Origin: Alphaproteobacteria bacterium UBA2723
GTDB taxonomy: Bacteria; Pseudomonadota; Alphaproteobacteria; RF32; CAG-239
NCBI GenBank assembly: GCA_002353835.1
Contig: DEKL01000103.1
Location: 9,809-22,014 of the forward strand
DNA: 12,206 nt
Reading direction: 5' to 3'
This document shows, in pieces, positions 1 to 6,258 of this stretch. The notes beneath the pieces are model-generated. The model had not been told where the DNA came from and searched no databases. It was given only the letters and a program-made list of their open reading frames with translations. Every line of letters starts with the position of its first letter. Within the stretch, counting starts at the first letter, position 1. Made by a program: the position numbers and the translations under genes.

Positions 1-146
1 TGGCAGGTATTAAAAATCACAACATCTGCATCTCTTTGTGTTTGTGCCTTAGAAAGCCCCATTTCTTCCAACATATTAGCCATTCTGTTGGAATCATATA
101 CATTCATCTGACAACCGAAAGTTTTTATAAAATATTTTTTAGTCAT
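1..146 (-). CDS. miaB: MiaB, tRNA-2-methylthio-N6-dimethylallyladenosine synthase, N-terminal fragment
   Basis: I translated this edge-truncated gene by hand. The first 48 codons read [20 protein letters not shown], continue through [13 protein letters not shown], and end [10 protein letters not shown] at the window edge. This is the start of the UPF0004/MTTase domain: the IKTFGCQMN motif carries Cys12 and the VIFNTC motif carries Cys48. In this family these are two of the three cysteines that bind the auxiliary 4Fe-4S cluster. The enzyme is a radical-SAM methylthiotransferase that modifies i6A37 in tRNAs reading UNN codons. The radical-SAM CxxxCxxC motif and the TRAM domain lie outside the window. 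The ATG at 146 has a purine-rich GAAGGG just upstream. The gene is divergent from the terB-like operon and has its own promoter at 190-218. The close match to the E. coli MiaB N-terminus makes a paralogue such as MtaB or RimO unlikely. Confidence 0.93.
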   Translation of the reverse strand, partial: MTKKYFIKTFGCQMNVYDSNRMANMLEEMGLSKAQTQRDADVVIFNTC

Positions 147-189
147 ACCCTTCAATTTATAAACCTGATCTTATCCCTCAATGCCAAAG

Positions 190-218
190 ACTATAACATC
201 CTACTTTATTTTTTTCAA
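190..218 (-). promoter_or_regulatory. sigma70-like promoter for miaB
   Basis: On the minus strand TTGAAA (213-218; 5/6 match to TTGACA) and TATAGT (190-195; 5/6 match to TATAAT) are separated by exactly 17 nt. This is the best promoter match I found in the window. Initiation would fall near 183, giving a 5' leader of roughly 35-40 nt before the miaB ATG at 146. Confidence 0.6.
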
Positions 219-256
219 ACAAAATCTTTTATTCTGCCGATTTTCTTTTTTTATTA

Positions 257-285
257 TTGCAAGATTAATGTTTTTTTGCCACAAT
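257..285 (+). promoter_or_regulatory. possible sigma70-like promoter of the terB-like/folD operon
   Basis: TTGCAA (257-262) and CACAAT (280-285) are each 4/6 matches and are separated by 17 nt. The pair lies upstream of the first gene of the plus-strand operon, back to back with the miaB promoter. The match is weak and the surroundings are AT-rich, so a chance match is possible. Confidence 0.3.
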
Positions 286-318
286 GACTAAATAATAATT
301 TGAAGGATGAGAAACACT

Positions 319-768
319 ATGCCGACAGATAAACCATTTATTACCAATGCAACCAGGGAAGAAAAGGAAGCTTTCCTAACTATTCTTTGTACACTTGCTA
401 ATTTGGACGGAGGAATTTCTCCTGAAGAAATCAAGCTTATAGAAGCTATCGCTCAGAAGATGGATATAACATTAGAGCAACGTTTTTTTAATGTAGCACC
501 GGAGCTTTGTTTCAAAATTGCCCGTTCCATTACCACCAGAAGATTATCCCTGGAATTGATAAAATATATGCTGGCCTTAGCTTATACAGATAAAAACTTT
601 TCCGATTCGGAAGGGGTATTTATCGGCAAAATGTCTGCCGCACTTGGTATTGAGTCGGAAAAAGTTTCTGAAATCAGCACTTGGGTAATAGATAGAATTA
701 TTTGGCTGGAACAAGCCGTTGTTATTTTTGAAGATTATGATTTTGATAAAGGAGAAAACAATGAATAA
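319..768 (+). CDS. TerB-like (tellurite-resistance TerB family) helical protein
   Basis: This 149-residue, soluble, all-helical acidic protein shows the TerB-fold signature of two helical halves, each with an acidic turn. These are LDGGISPEE at residues 29-37 and TDKNFSDSE at 90-98. In the family such turns are proposed metal-binding or signalling sites. TerB-like domains occur in tellurium/stress operons but also as stand-alone or DnaJ-linked domains, so tellurite resistance should not be assumed. I chose the ATG at 319 because AAGGA at 303-307 is placed for it. The in-frame ATG at 307 overlaps that site and would add only four residues. The 3' end overlaps the next gene by 8 nt, which suggests translational coupling. 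It is the first gene of the operon that includes folD. Confidence 0.75.
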   Translation: MPTDKPFITNATREEKEAFLTILCTLANLDGGISPEEIKLIEAIAQKMDITLEQRFFNVAPELCFKIARSITTRRLSLELIKYMLALAYTDKNFSDSEGVFIGKMSAALGIESEKVSEISTWVIDRIIWLEQAVVIFEDYDFDKGENNE

Positions 769-1651
769 CTCAGATAATGAGCAAATAAATGTCACCCCGC
801 AACCGGTAAATTACTATACCATTATTCATAATCACTTAAAAAAACAATATCCCACCGCAAGTGACAAAGAACTGAATATCTTAACGCGTGAAGTTGTTTT
901 TGCGCCTAAAAATTATACGGTAGAAATAAACCAAAAAGACTTGCCTATCGGCGCAGTCAGAAAAAATCTGGCAGATTTTATTGAGCGTGATGCCGCTGCC
1001 AAAAACTTTATTCCTTATTCATTAAGCGCCGAGCTGGCTAACTTGATAGAACAAAGCAGTTGTGAAACATCTTCCATGAACGAATACTATCGTTGGGTAA
1101 GTGCCACACAAGATATTCTGAGCCATACTTCAGATGGTGATATAACACATGAAGATTTATCTGAGCGCAATAACTTTGTTGCCATGAGCTATGATCGTGA
1201 AGCCGAAATTTTGCTTTGCCTTTCTCTTTATGAAGGAACCAATGCGGAAATCAACCGCGAAAGAATAAATATGTTGCGTTTTAAATTGGCTCGCCTGCGT
1301 GAAATGCGCATTATGATTTCAAATACCACCACTATGATTCAGCATAAACACAAAGAAATCCACAACGAAGTCAGCACTTATTGCCAGTATTGTCAAAAAT
1401 TATTAAAAGAATTGCCGACATTTACCGAATTTAACTTGAATTTAACATTAAATTCAGTTCATAATGATGATGAAGATTTGGAAGACAGTTATTCTCATCT
1501 TGAAAATTTGCGCGGAGTTATATTATATATGATGCGCTTAAGAGAATTACCGCAAACCCAAAACGAGCGCGAGGAACAGCATACGGTACAAAATACGCTT
1601 TCTGTATCGGAACCGCAAAAAGCCCTGCCTCGTGAAATTGAAAGAAGCTAA
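761..1651 (+). CDS. hypothetical protein coupled to the TerB-like gene
   Basis: I do not recognise this 296-residue protein. It has no signal peptide or membrane segment. The N-terminus is polar, and from about residue 20 the protein looks almost entirely helical. A charged Arg/Glu-rich helical stretch around residues 175-225 includes a YCQYC (CxxC) pair. An acidic DNDDEDLED-like stretch follows (the residues there read HNDDEDLEDS), and the last 30 residues are polar and probably disordered. The start at 761 is fixed by GGAG about 7 nt upstream, and the gene overlaps the TerB-like stop (761-768). An in-frame ATG at 719 lies deep inside the upstream gene and has no ribosome site. The overlap suggests it acts with the TerB-like protein, but this is inference only. 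YggT follows after 22 nt. Confidence 0.8.
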   Translation: MNNSDNEQINVTPQPVNYYTIIHNHLKKQYPTASDKELNILTREVVFAPKNYTVEINQKDLPIGAVRKNLADFIERDAAAKNFIPYSLSAELANLIEQSSCETSSMNEYYRWVSATQDILSHTSDGDITHEDLSERNNFVAMSYDREAEILLCLSLYEGTNAEINRERINMLRFKLARLREMRIMISNTTTMIQHKHKEIHNEVSTYCQYCQKLLKELPTFTEFNLNLTLNSVHNDDEDLEDSYSHLENLRGVILYMMRLRELPQTQNEREEQHTVQNTLSVSEPQKALPREIERS

Positions 1652-1673
1652 ACCTTGTTAGGAGAAATAACAG

Positions 1674-1976
1674 ATGGAAATTATATTGGAAACACTGCTT
1701 TGGATTATAAAGTGTATTGTTGAAGTCTACTTTATATTAAATATCGTTAATGTAGCACTGTATTGGTGTATGCACTTCAACATTATCGGTCAGGGTGGTG
1801 CCGCGTTTAAGACATTTTTAAATTTACTCCATAAAGTAACCGAACCGGTGTATGCTAAATTGCGCGAATATATTAAACCTATCCAAGGTTTTGATATTTC
1901 TCCTTATGCACTTATCATTGCTTTAATGGTTGTACAGCACATCTTGGAACAAACTTGTCGCGCCTTACACGGATAA
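1674..1976 (+). CDS. yggT: YggT family integral membrane protein
   Basis: This is a 100-residue membrane protein with a hydrophobic N-terminal segment (about residues 4-30) and a second one (about 76-95). Between them lies the family hallmark TEPVYAKLREYIKPIQGFDISP, seen here as VTEPVYAKLREY then PIQGFDISPYALII. Its length matches the single-module YggT family, which is linked to osmotic tolerance and cell-division or thylakoid-type functions in other organisms; the molecular role is unsettled. The start has AGGAG about 10 nt upstream. DUF167 follows after 11 nt, a very common pairing in Proteobacteria. The FolD gene then follows, as in many alphaproteobacteria. Confidence 0.9.
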   Translation: MEIILETLLWIIKCIVEVYFILNIVNVALYWCMHFNIIGQGGAAFKTFLNLLHKVTEPVYAKLREYIKPIQGFDISPYALIIALMVVQHILEQTCRALHG

Positions 1977-1987
1977 TCTGCTCTTAA

Positions 1988-2317
1988 ATGTTTTATGAAC
2001 AAACATCCGACGGTTATAGTTTAAGAATACGCGTTACCCCCAATGCCTCCAAGTGTGGCATAAATGGGGTTTTCACGGATAACTTAGGACAAGATTTCTT
2101 AAAAATCAGCCTTAACAGTGTGCCGGAAAAAGGCAAAGCCAACCAAGAGCTTATAAAATATTTAAGTAAATGCCTAAAGCTCAGCAAAGCTTCTTTCAGT
2201 CTTATCAGCGGTCAAACGGATCGCTATAAGAAAATATTATTAGCAGTTATAAGCAACAAAGAGCTGGAAAACCTGCTTAACCAGATGGAGAAAACCGATG
2301 ACGGCAAAATTGATTGA
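1988..2317 (+). CDS. DUF167 (YggU-like) family protein
   Basis: This is a 109-residue small alpha/beta protein of the DUF167/UPF0235 family, whose biochemical function is unknown. Family motifs are clear: RVTPNASKCGINGV near residues 15-28, the core KISLNSVPEKGKAN near 38-51 (the usual form is V.A.PE.GKAN), and LISGQTDRYKKILL near 72-85 (usual form v.G..sR.K.l.i). Unusually for this operon, no good Shine-Dalgarno is visible before the ATG at 1988. It starts 11 nt after yggT ends, so it may rely on translational re-initiation. The final 20 nt overlap folD. Confidence 0.9.
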   Translation: MFYEQTSDGYSLRIRVTPNASKCGINGVFTDNLGQDFLKISLNSVPEKGKANQELIKYLSKCLKLSKASFSLISGQTDRYKKILLAVISNKELENLLNQMEKTDDGKID

Positions 2318-3143
2318 CGGAAAAAAACTGGCTAGTGACACAAGAGAAAACTTAAAACAAAAAATTGCCACACTGAACGAAAAACCGGAACTTGCTGTTA
2401 TCATGGTCGGCAACAACCCGGCCAGTGAAATATACGTCAAATCCAAAGAAAAAGCCTGCACCGAAGTCGGAATAACCGCACACACTTATCATTTTCCGAA
2501 TACCATCTTAGAAGAAGAACTGCTAGCGTTGATAGATGAACTTAATCAAAATGAAAACATAAACGGTATTTTGGTGCAACTCCCCTTACCTAAAAATTTT
2601 GACGAGAAAAAGGTTTTAAATCATATCAACCCGATAAAAGATGTTGACGGATTCCATCCGTTCAACACCGGTTTAATGGTGCAAAAAAGTGAAAACACCT
2701 TTCTACCCTGCACACCTAAAGGTATTATCCGCCTGATAAAAAGCACTCATGAAAATATAGACGGAATGAATGCAGTCGTCATCGGTCGCTCACAGATTGT
2801 AGGGCTTCCGACCGCCCATTTACTTTTAAAAGAAAATTGCACGGTAACCATAGCTCACTCTCATACCAAAAACTTAGCCGAACTTTGCCGCACGGCAGAT
2901 ATATTAGTCGCCGCCATCGGTAAACCGGAAATAATAACCAAAGAATATATTAAAACAGGCGCCATCATTATTGACGTCGGCATAAATCGTACGGAAAACG
3001 GCTTAAAAGGAGATGTCTGCCGCAAAGATGCCGAAAAGATAGCTGCTTATTTAACGCCCGTTCCCGGTGGTGTTGGTCCGATGACAATTGCCATGCTGTT
3101 AGAAAACACTTATGAAGCATTTTTAAAACAGCATAACTCTTAA
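2298..3143 (+). CDS. folD: FolD, bifunctional methylenetetrahydrofolate dehydrogenase/cyclohydrolase
   Basis: This is a full-length (281 residues) cytosolic enzyme of one-carbon metabolism. It oxidises 5,10-methylene-THF with NADP+ to methenyl-THF and hydrolyses that to 10-formyl-THF, which feeds purine and formyl-methionine synthesis. The catalytic set is intact: Tyr46 and Lys50 in YVKSK, Gln94 in VQLPLP, and Asp117 in DVDGFH, in register with E. coli K54/Q98/D121 minus four. The Rossmann half has VVIGRSQIVGLP (about 160-171), HSHT (187-190) and DVGINR (226-231), and the C-terminus has the PVPGGVGPMT signature (254-263). The N-terminal 20 nt overlap the DUF167 gene, and a GGAG lies about 8 nt upstream of the ATG. 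It has no visible unusual feature. Confidence 0.97.
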   Translation: MTAKLIDGKKLASDTRENLKQKIATLNEKPELAVIMVGNNPASEIYVKSKEKACTEVGITAHTYHFPNTILEEELLALIDELNQNENINGILVQLPLPKNFDEKKVLNHINPIKDVDGFHPFNTGLMVQKSENTFLPCTPKGIIRLIKSTHENIDGMNAVVIGRSQIVGLPTAHLLLKENCTVTIAHSHTKNLAELCRTADILVAAIGKPEIITKEYIKTGAIIIDVGINRTENGLKGDVCRKDAEKIAAYLTPVPGGVGPMTIAMLLENTYEAFLKQHNS

Positions 3144-3195
3144 AATTCGCTCAACGCATATTATATTGTTTTCCATCAATAAACAGGAGAGCAAA

Positions 3196-3816
3196 ATGCA
3201 GAATATGGGCAATATTTTCATCTACAACAATAATCGTATCAACAAAGAGCTGTATCATCAGGGACTTAGCGAACGAGGTTATTTTTTATTTGATACGGAC
3301 AATTTGCATCAACTTACCTTATACCACAAAGAAATAACCCCGAATGTTTTGTTATTTGATTTTGAGCGCAAAACACCGATAGAATATATCTTATCTTTAG
3401 GACGCAAATTTGAGCGTTCCGATACGCCGATAGTCATTGTTTCAGAAGCACCGAAGGCATTGATTTATCATCCGTCCGTCAGCCACTATCTAACCCATGA
3501 TGAAGCCAAAAAAGATCTCTTAAATATTTTGGAATGTTATTGTACCGGCAACAAGCATCACCACATTTTATACATCAATTTAAAACCTTACGAACGCCCT
3601 GTTTTCACATCTTCCGTTAAAGAAAAAGGTTATTCTTTATTTGAAGTTCATAATATAACCGCCGCTATGACATATTTAAAAAAGAACACCCCGTCAGTTA
3701 TTTGCATAAATTTTTTGCCGGCACTAAGTAAGACACAAAAGCTTTTTGCTTTTCCCAAAACATTTTATGTGGAAAACACACAAAATGTAGAAGAAATAGA
3801 ACAATTTTTACGCTAA
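3196..3816 (+). CDS. hypothetical protein with two receiver-like repeats lacking the phosphorylation pocket
   Basis: I do not recognise this 206-residue protein at family level. Its hydrophobic-strand/helix rhythm suggests two flavodoxin-like (response-regulator receiver-like) modules, at about residues 6-84 and 124-206. The modules resemble each other: residues 25-56 and 142-173 align without gaps at 12 of 32 identities, sharing EKGY.LF/ERGY.LF, then TP.V and a following F. The usual acidic pair after strand 1 is absent (NNN in the first module, NLK in the second). The phospho-acceptor position after strand 3 is Asp55 in the first module and Asn172 in the second. No membrane segment or signal is visible. 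The ATG at 3196 is chosen because AGGAG lies at 3185-3189; an upstream in-frame ATG at 3166 has no such site. The gene is 52 nt downstream of folD, probably in the same operon. Confidence 0.72.
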   Translation: MQNMGNIFIYNNNRINKELYHQGLSERGYFLFDTDNLHQLTLYHKEITPNVLLFDFERKTPIEYILSLGRKFERSDTPIVIVSEAPKALIYHPSVSHYLTHDEAKKDLLNILECYCTGNKHHHILYINLKPYERPVFTSSVKEKGYSLFEVHNITAAMTYLKKNTPSVICINFLPALSKTQKLFAFPKTFYVENTQNVEEIEQFLR

Positions 3817-3854
3817 AGCTAAAAGCCATAGAAAACCTCACAAAAGAGAAAATT

Positions 3855-4448
3855 ATGGCAATAAAGAACCTAACCCGAAAAATATATGACTACACTCTTG
3901 ATTTAGCCGGCAGAAAAAATGCCTTGGCTTGGCTTTTTGCCATCTCTTTTATTGAGAGCTCTTTCTTCCCTATTCCACCGGATATTATGATTATCCCAAT
4001 GGTTTTAGCCACCCCGAAACAAGCATATAAAATTGCCGGCGTTGCATTAATTGCCAGTATCTTAGGCGGTTATCTTGGGTATGCTATCGGTGTTTTCGGT
4101 TTTGAAATGATAGCCAAACCGTTGCTCACATTTTACGGTTATATGGATGGCTTCACCAAATTTGAAAACTATTACCACGAATATGGTGCGTGGATAGTCT
4201 TTGGTGCCGGTATTACCCCGTTTCCTTATAAAATCATCACTATCGCCAGCGGTGTTGTTCATTTGGATTTAGTAGTCTTTACGGTTGCCTCAATTTTAGC
4301 GCGCGGTATTCGTTTTTACATTATCGCCTGGCTCTTAAAACGTTTCGGTGCACCGATGAAAACCTTTATTGAAAAGAACTTAAACCTCCTTTCCATCATC
4401 TTTTTAATTCTTTTAATCGGCGGCTTTGCCATTATCAAGTGGCTGTAA
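3855..4448 (+). CDS. DedA/YqaA-type (VTT domain, SNARE-associated) membrane protein
   Basis: This 197-residue polytopic inner-membrane protein belongs to the DedA superfamily, and its size fits the YqaA subgroup. Visible motifs are FIESSFFPIPPD (residues 32-43; the re-entrant E-x(3)-FP-x-PP-D element), a Gly-rich segment GGYLGYAIG (71-79), GAGITPFPYKI (117-127), and the conserved Arg pair in LARGIRF (148-154). A final hydrophobic helix spans about 178-196. DedA proteins are linked to lipid scrambling/flipping (undecaprenyl-phosphate or phospholipid) and proton-motive-force homeostasis; the substrate here cannot be assigned. It is the last gene of the plus-strand operon, 38 nt after its neighbour, and a terminator starts 21 nt after its stop. 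Confidence 0.9.
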   Translation: MAIKNLTRKIYDYTLDLAGRKNALAWLFAISFIESSFFPIPPDIMIIPMVLATPKQAYKIAGVALIASILGGYLGYAIGVFGFEMIAKPLLTFYGYMDGFTKFENYYHEYGAWIVFGAGITPFPYKIITIASGVVHLDLVVFTVASILARGIRFYIIAWLLKRFGAPMKTFIEKNLNLLSIIFLILLIGGFAIIKWL

Positions 4449-4469
4449 AAGAAAAAATAATTTAAAACA

Positions 4470-4497
4470 AAAAGAGCCCTCCTAAGAGGGCTCTTTT
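4470..4497 (+). terminator. rho-independent terminator of the folD operon
   Basis: A perfect 12-bp stem (AAAAGAGCCCTC paired with GAGGGCTCTTTT) closes a 4-nt loop CTAA. Its GC-rich core is bounded by an A-run and a T-run, so it could work in both orientations. It lies just after the DedA-like gene, and it also forms one end of the tandem repeat unit described at 4470-4607. Confidence 0.9.
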
Positions 4498-4598
4498 ACA
4501 ATGGGTGAGATAAAATGCCGTGCTTGAAGTAAATTTCCGACCGCGGTGTACAAAATCGGTACATAAGCGAGCGCCGGTACAATCATGACAGGCGCCAT
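4482..4598 (-). other. possible 38-codon small ORF in repeat unit 1
   Basis: The minus strand of repeat unit 1 reads from ATG (4596-4598) to a TAG inside the terminator loop (4482-4484). It encodes a hydrophobic peptide beginning MAPVMIVPALAYVPILYT. An AGGGA lies 5 nt before the ATG. In unit 2 the same frame is open but the ATG is ATA; there the next ATG is four codons later. Two core differences both change a codon (M/I and V/A). Without more copies, a chance open frame in a GC-richer repeat is the simpler explanation. Confidence 0.2.
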
Positions 4599-4621
4599 AC
4601 AAATCCCTAAAACTTAAACTG

Positions 4622-4645
4622 AAAAATCACCCGAAGGTGATTTTT
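4622..4645 (-). terminator. hairpin terminator downstream of the flavin oxidoreductase gene
   Basis: A perfect 10-bp stem (AAAAATCACC paired with GGTGATTTTT) encloses 4 nt. Read on the minus strand the loop is TTCG closed by C-G, the very stable C(UUCG)G tetraloop, followed by TTTTT in the stem. That favours the minus orientation, terminating the transcript of the 4762-6153 gene about 120 nt after its stop. It may act in both directions. Confidence 0.75.
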
Positions 4646-4755
4646 GCAATGGATTTGGAGAACACCTGTGCTGGAAGTACCGCCGCGAGCGCGGTGTACA
4701 AAATCGGTACATAAGCGAGCGCCGGTGCAATCATGACAGGCGCTATACAAATCCC
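4622..4755. repeat. terminator-linked tandem repeat, unit 2
   Basis: This is unit 2 of the 148-bp-period direct repeat: hairpin 4622-4645, diverged part 4647-4690, core 4691-4755. The 3' ends of the two hairpins (4497 and 4645) are exactly 148 bp apart, like the cores, although the hairpin stems differ in sequence. The core ends six bases before the stop codon of the flavin oxidoreductase gene. This unit therefore forms the entire 3' untranslated region of that gene when read on the minus strand. Confidence 0.85.
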
Positions 4756-4761
4756 CAGTTC

Positions 4762-6153
4762 CTACCGCCCTTGCTTAATGGCTTCTATCAGCTCGTGTGT
4801 CGTCGGTATATGCCCGTTGGCATACATCGGGTCCTGCCCGAATTTATAAACCTGATGCCCGGCAAAACAAAGATTATCCTCCGGCTTACCATTGTGTGCT
4901 ACTTCAAACAATGTCTTATGAATACAATAAGTACGCGGGTCACAAATCTTTCCTGTTGTTCCCTTAGCGCCGGACCAGCTTGAAAACTGGCACTGTGATA
5001 AACAGCCGGAACAATTTGCACGGTCTTGTTTCATGGTTTCCCACTCACCGGGTGTTAAAAAGACCACCGTACTATCCGGCGTTTCTTGTATAACCGTAAA
5101 GCCTGCTTTGAGCTGATTATCAGCCTTTGCAAAATCAGCAGCTTTTATGTAAACAGTTTTAACATTACTTATTGAAAGCGGTGTATCAAACTCATCATTT
5201 GCTTCCATAGCAAAAGAAATTTCTCCCTCTTTACGCTCAAACAAGCGATTCAAAAACTTATTTCTGATAGCGGAAGAATAAAACCCTGTCGGGCTGAACA
5301 GTTGCAATGCCACATCACCGGGTTTGGTCTTAAGCATAACCTGTTTCCATGCATCAGGTATCGGACTTTCTGTGGTAATCATCGGGCGCGTACCAAACTG
5401 GAAAGCGACTTTGCCGATTTCCGGATTATCCAAATAATTCTCCCAATCTTTTAAACACCATACCCCGCCGGCGATAATAATCGGTGTTTCCTGCAATCCG
5501 AGATTATTCATAGCCGTACGCAAATCTTTAATACGATTGTACGGATCTTGCGGCTGTTCCGGATTCTCGGCATTAGATAAGCCGTTATGTCCGCCGGCAA
5601 GCCACGGATCCTCATAAACAACACCGCCTAAAAATTCACTGTAATTGGAATATGCTCTTTTCCAAAGAATTTGAAAAGCACGTGCCGAAGAAACAATCGG
5701 ATAGTAGTAAACGCCGTGAGATGAGGCAATCTCGCCTAATTTATACGGTAAACCTGCCCCGCAGGTAACGCCATGAATAAGTCCTTTTGCGCCGTCTAAT
5801 ACACCGTTAATAACTTTTTCTGAATCAGCTAATTCCCAAAGCTCATTAACATGAATACGTCCGTTATTGCCGGCAATTTCATGGGCAATCTGCGCTTGAG
5901 CAATACCGCCTTTAATTGCCCCTTCTATTAATTCTGCATGGCGGTCTAAACGTTTCGTCGTATGAAAACGCTCCAAAACAACGTTGCCTTTGTCATCATA
6001 AAAATCAGCGCTCACCAAAGATATCGTTCCGACACAGCCCTCTTTTGCAAAGTGACCGCTGCTTCTGCCGTCAGAACCGTTAATACCCTTACCGCCCTCA
6101 ATAATCGGGCAAACCTCTTTACCGGAAATTACAATATTCTTTAAATTTATCAC
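4762..6153 (-). CDS. nitronate monooxygenase-like FMN-dependent oxidoreductase with Cys-rich tail
   Basis: This 463-residue protein has a TIM-barrel flavoprotein body of the NPD/nitronate monooxygenase superfamily. It shows PIIEGGKGING (16-26), a Gly-Cys site HGVTCGAGLP (127-136), LAGGHNG (185-191), IIIAGGVW (225-232), and FQFGTRP (251-257), the typical FMN-phosphate-binding turn. The true substrate is unknown: family members oxidise nitronates with O2 or act as enoyl reductases. It is longer than classical enzymes (about 320-360 residues). The extra C-terminus carries six cysteines (381, 384, 388, 404, 410, 429), including CSGCLSQC. The start is a GTG at 6151-6153 with GAGGA 8 nt upstream. 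It lies 105 bp after the kinase gene on the same strand, with no clear terminator between, so partial co-transcription is possible. Confidence 0.83.
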   Translation of the reverse strand: MINLKNIVISGKEVCPIIEGGKGINGSDGRSSGHFAKEGCVGTISLVSADFYDDKGNVVLERFHTTKRLDRHAELIEGAIKGGIAQAQIAHEIAGNNGRIHVNELWELADSEKVINGVLDGAKGLIHGVTCGAGLPYKLGEIASSHGVYYYPIVSSARAFQILWKRAYSNYSEFLGGVVYEDPWLAGGHNGLSNAENPEQPQDPYNRIKDLRTAMNNLGLQETPIIIAGGVWCLKDWENYLDNPEIGKVAFQFGTRPMITTESPIPDAWKQVMLKTKPGDVALQLFSPTGFYSSAIRNKFLNRLFERKEGEISFAMEANDEFDTPLSISNVKTVYIKAADFAKADNQLKAGFTVIQETPDSTVVFLTPGEWETMKQDRANCSGCLSQCQFSSWSGAKGTTGKICDPRTYCIHKTLFEVAHNGKPEDNLCFAGHQVYKFGQDPMYANGHIPTTHELIEAIKQGR

Positions 6154-6167
6154 AAGCTTATCCTCAT
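6151..6167 (-). promoter_or_regulatory. ribosome binding site and GTG start of the flavin oxidoreductase
   Basis: GAGGA (6162-6166) lies 8 nt before the GTG at 6151-6153, and no in-frame ATG is available nearby, so GTG is the supported start. An out-of-frame five-codon ATG frame (6167 down to its TGA at 6150-6152) overlaps the GTG as GTGA. It has no ribosome site of its own and is probably incidental. Confidence 0.7.
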
Positions 6168-6258
6168 AAAAAATACATATGAAGTATTTATATCACTCTT
6201 TTTATAAATGAAAAGTAGGAACTTCAAAGGCTCATAGTTTCCTTAAAGATACTATTAG

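Larger units (their letters stand above)
4470..4607. repeat. terminator-linked tandem repeat, unit 1
   Basis: This is unit 1 of a direct repeat with a 148-bp offset. It consists of the hairpin at 4470-4497, a diverged 44-bp part (4499-4542; 26 of 44 bases match the second unit), and a conserved 65-bp core (4543-4607) that matches 4691-4755 at 63 of 65 bases. The core contains small inverted repeats (TGTAC/GTACA at 4547-4563 and GCGCC/GGCGC at 4571-4595) and is visibly more GC-rich than the flanking gaps. No insertion-sequence ends or integron attC signatures were seen. Confidence 0.85.

Noticed and set aside
36..287. An 83-codon plus-strand ORF rich in Phe, Ile and Tyr
   Set aside because: It is antisense to miaB and to both divergent promoters, has AT-rich low-complexity composition and no ribosome site.
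719..760. Longer start of the 296-residue protein
   Set aside because: It lies within the TerB-like coding region without a ribosome site; the ATG at 761 has GGAG at good spacing.
4499..4755. Repeat pair as an integron attC array or insertion-sequence ends
   Set aside because: No RYYYAAC/GTTRRRY boxes, no integrase, no terminal inverted repeats with target-site duplications were seen.
4499..4755. Repeat pair as a CRISPR array
   Set aside because: Only two copies, 65-bp cores, and the intervening segment contains a terminator and diverged repeat sequence rather than a spacer.
6150..6167. Five-codon leader ORF overlapping the GTG start (GTGA)
   Set aside because: It has no ribosome site of its own and its first codons are the Shine-Dalgarno of the real gene; coincidence is likely.
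6170..6258. Terminator after the kinase gene
   Set aside because: Only an imperfect AGGAAC/GTTTCC pairing with no T-run was found, so it is not called.
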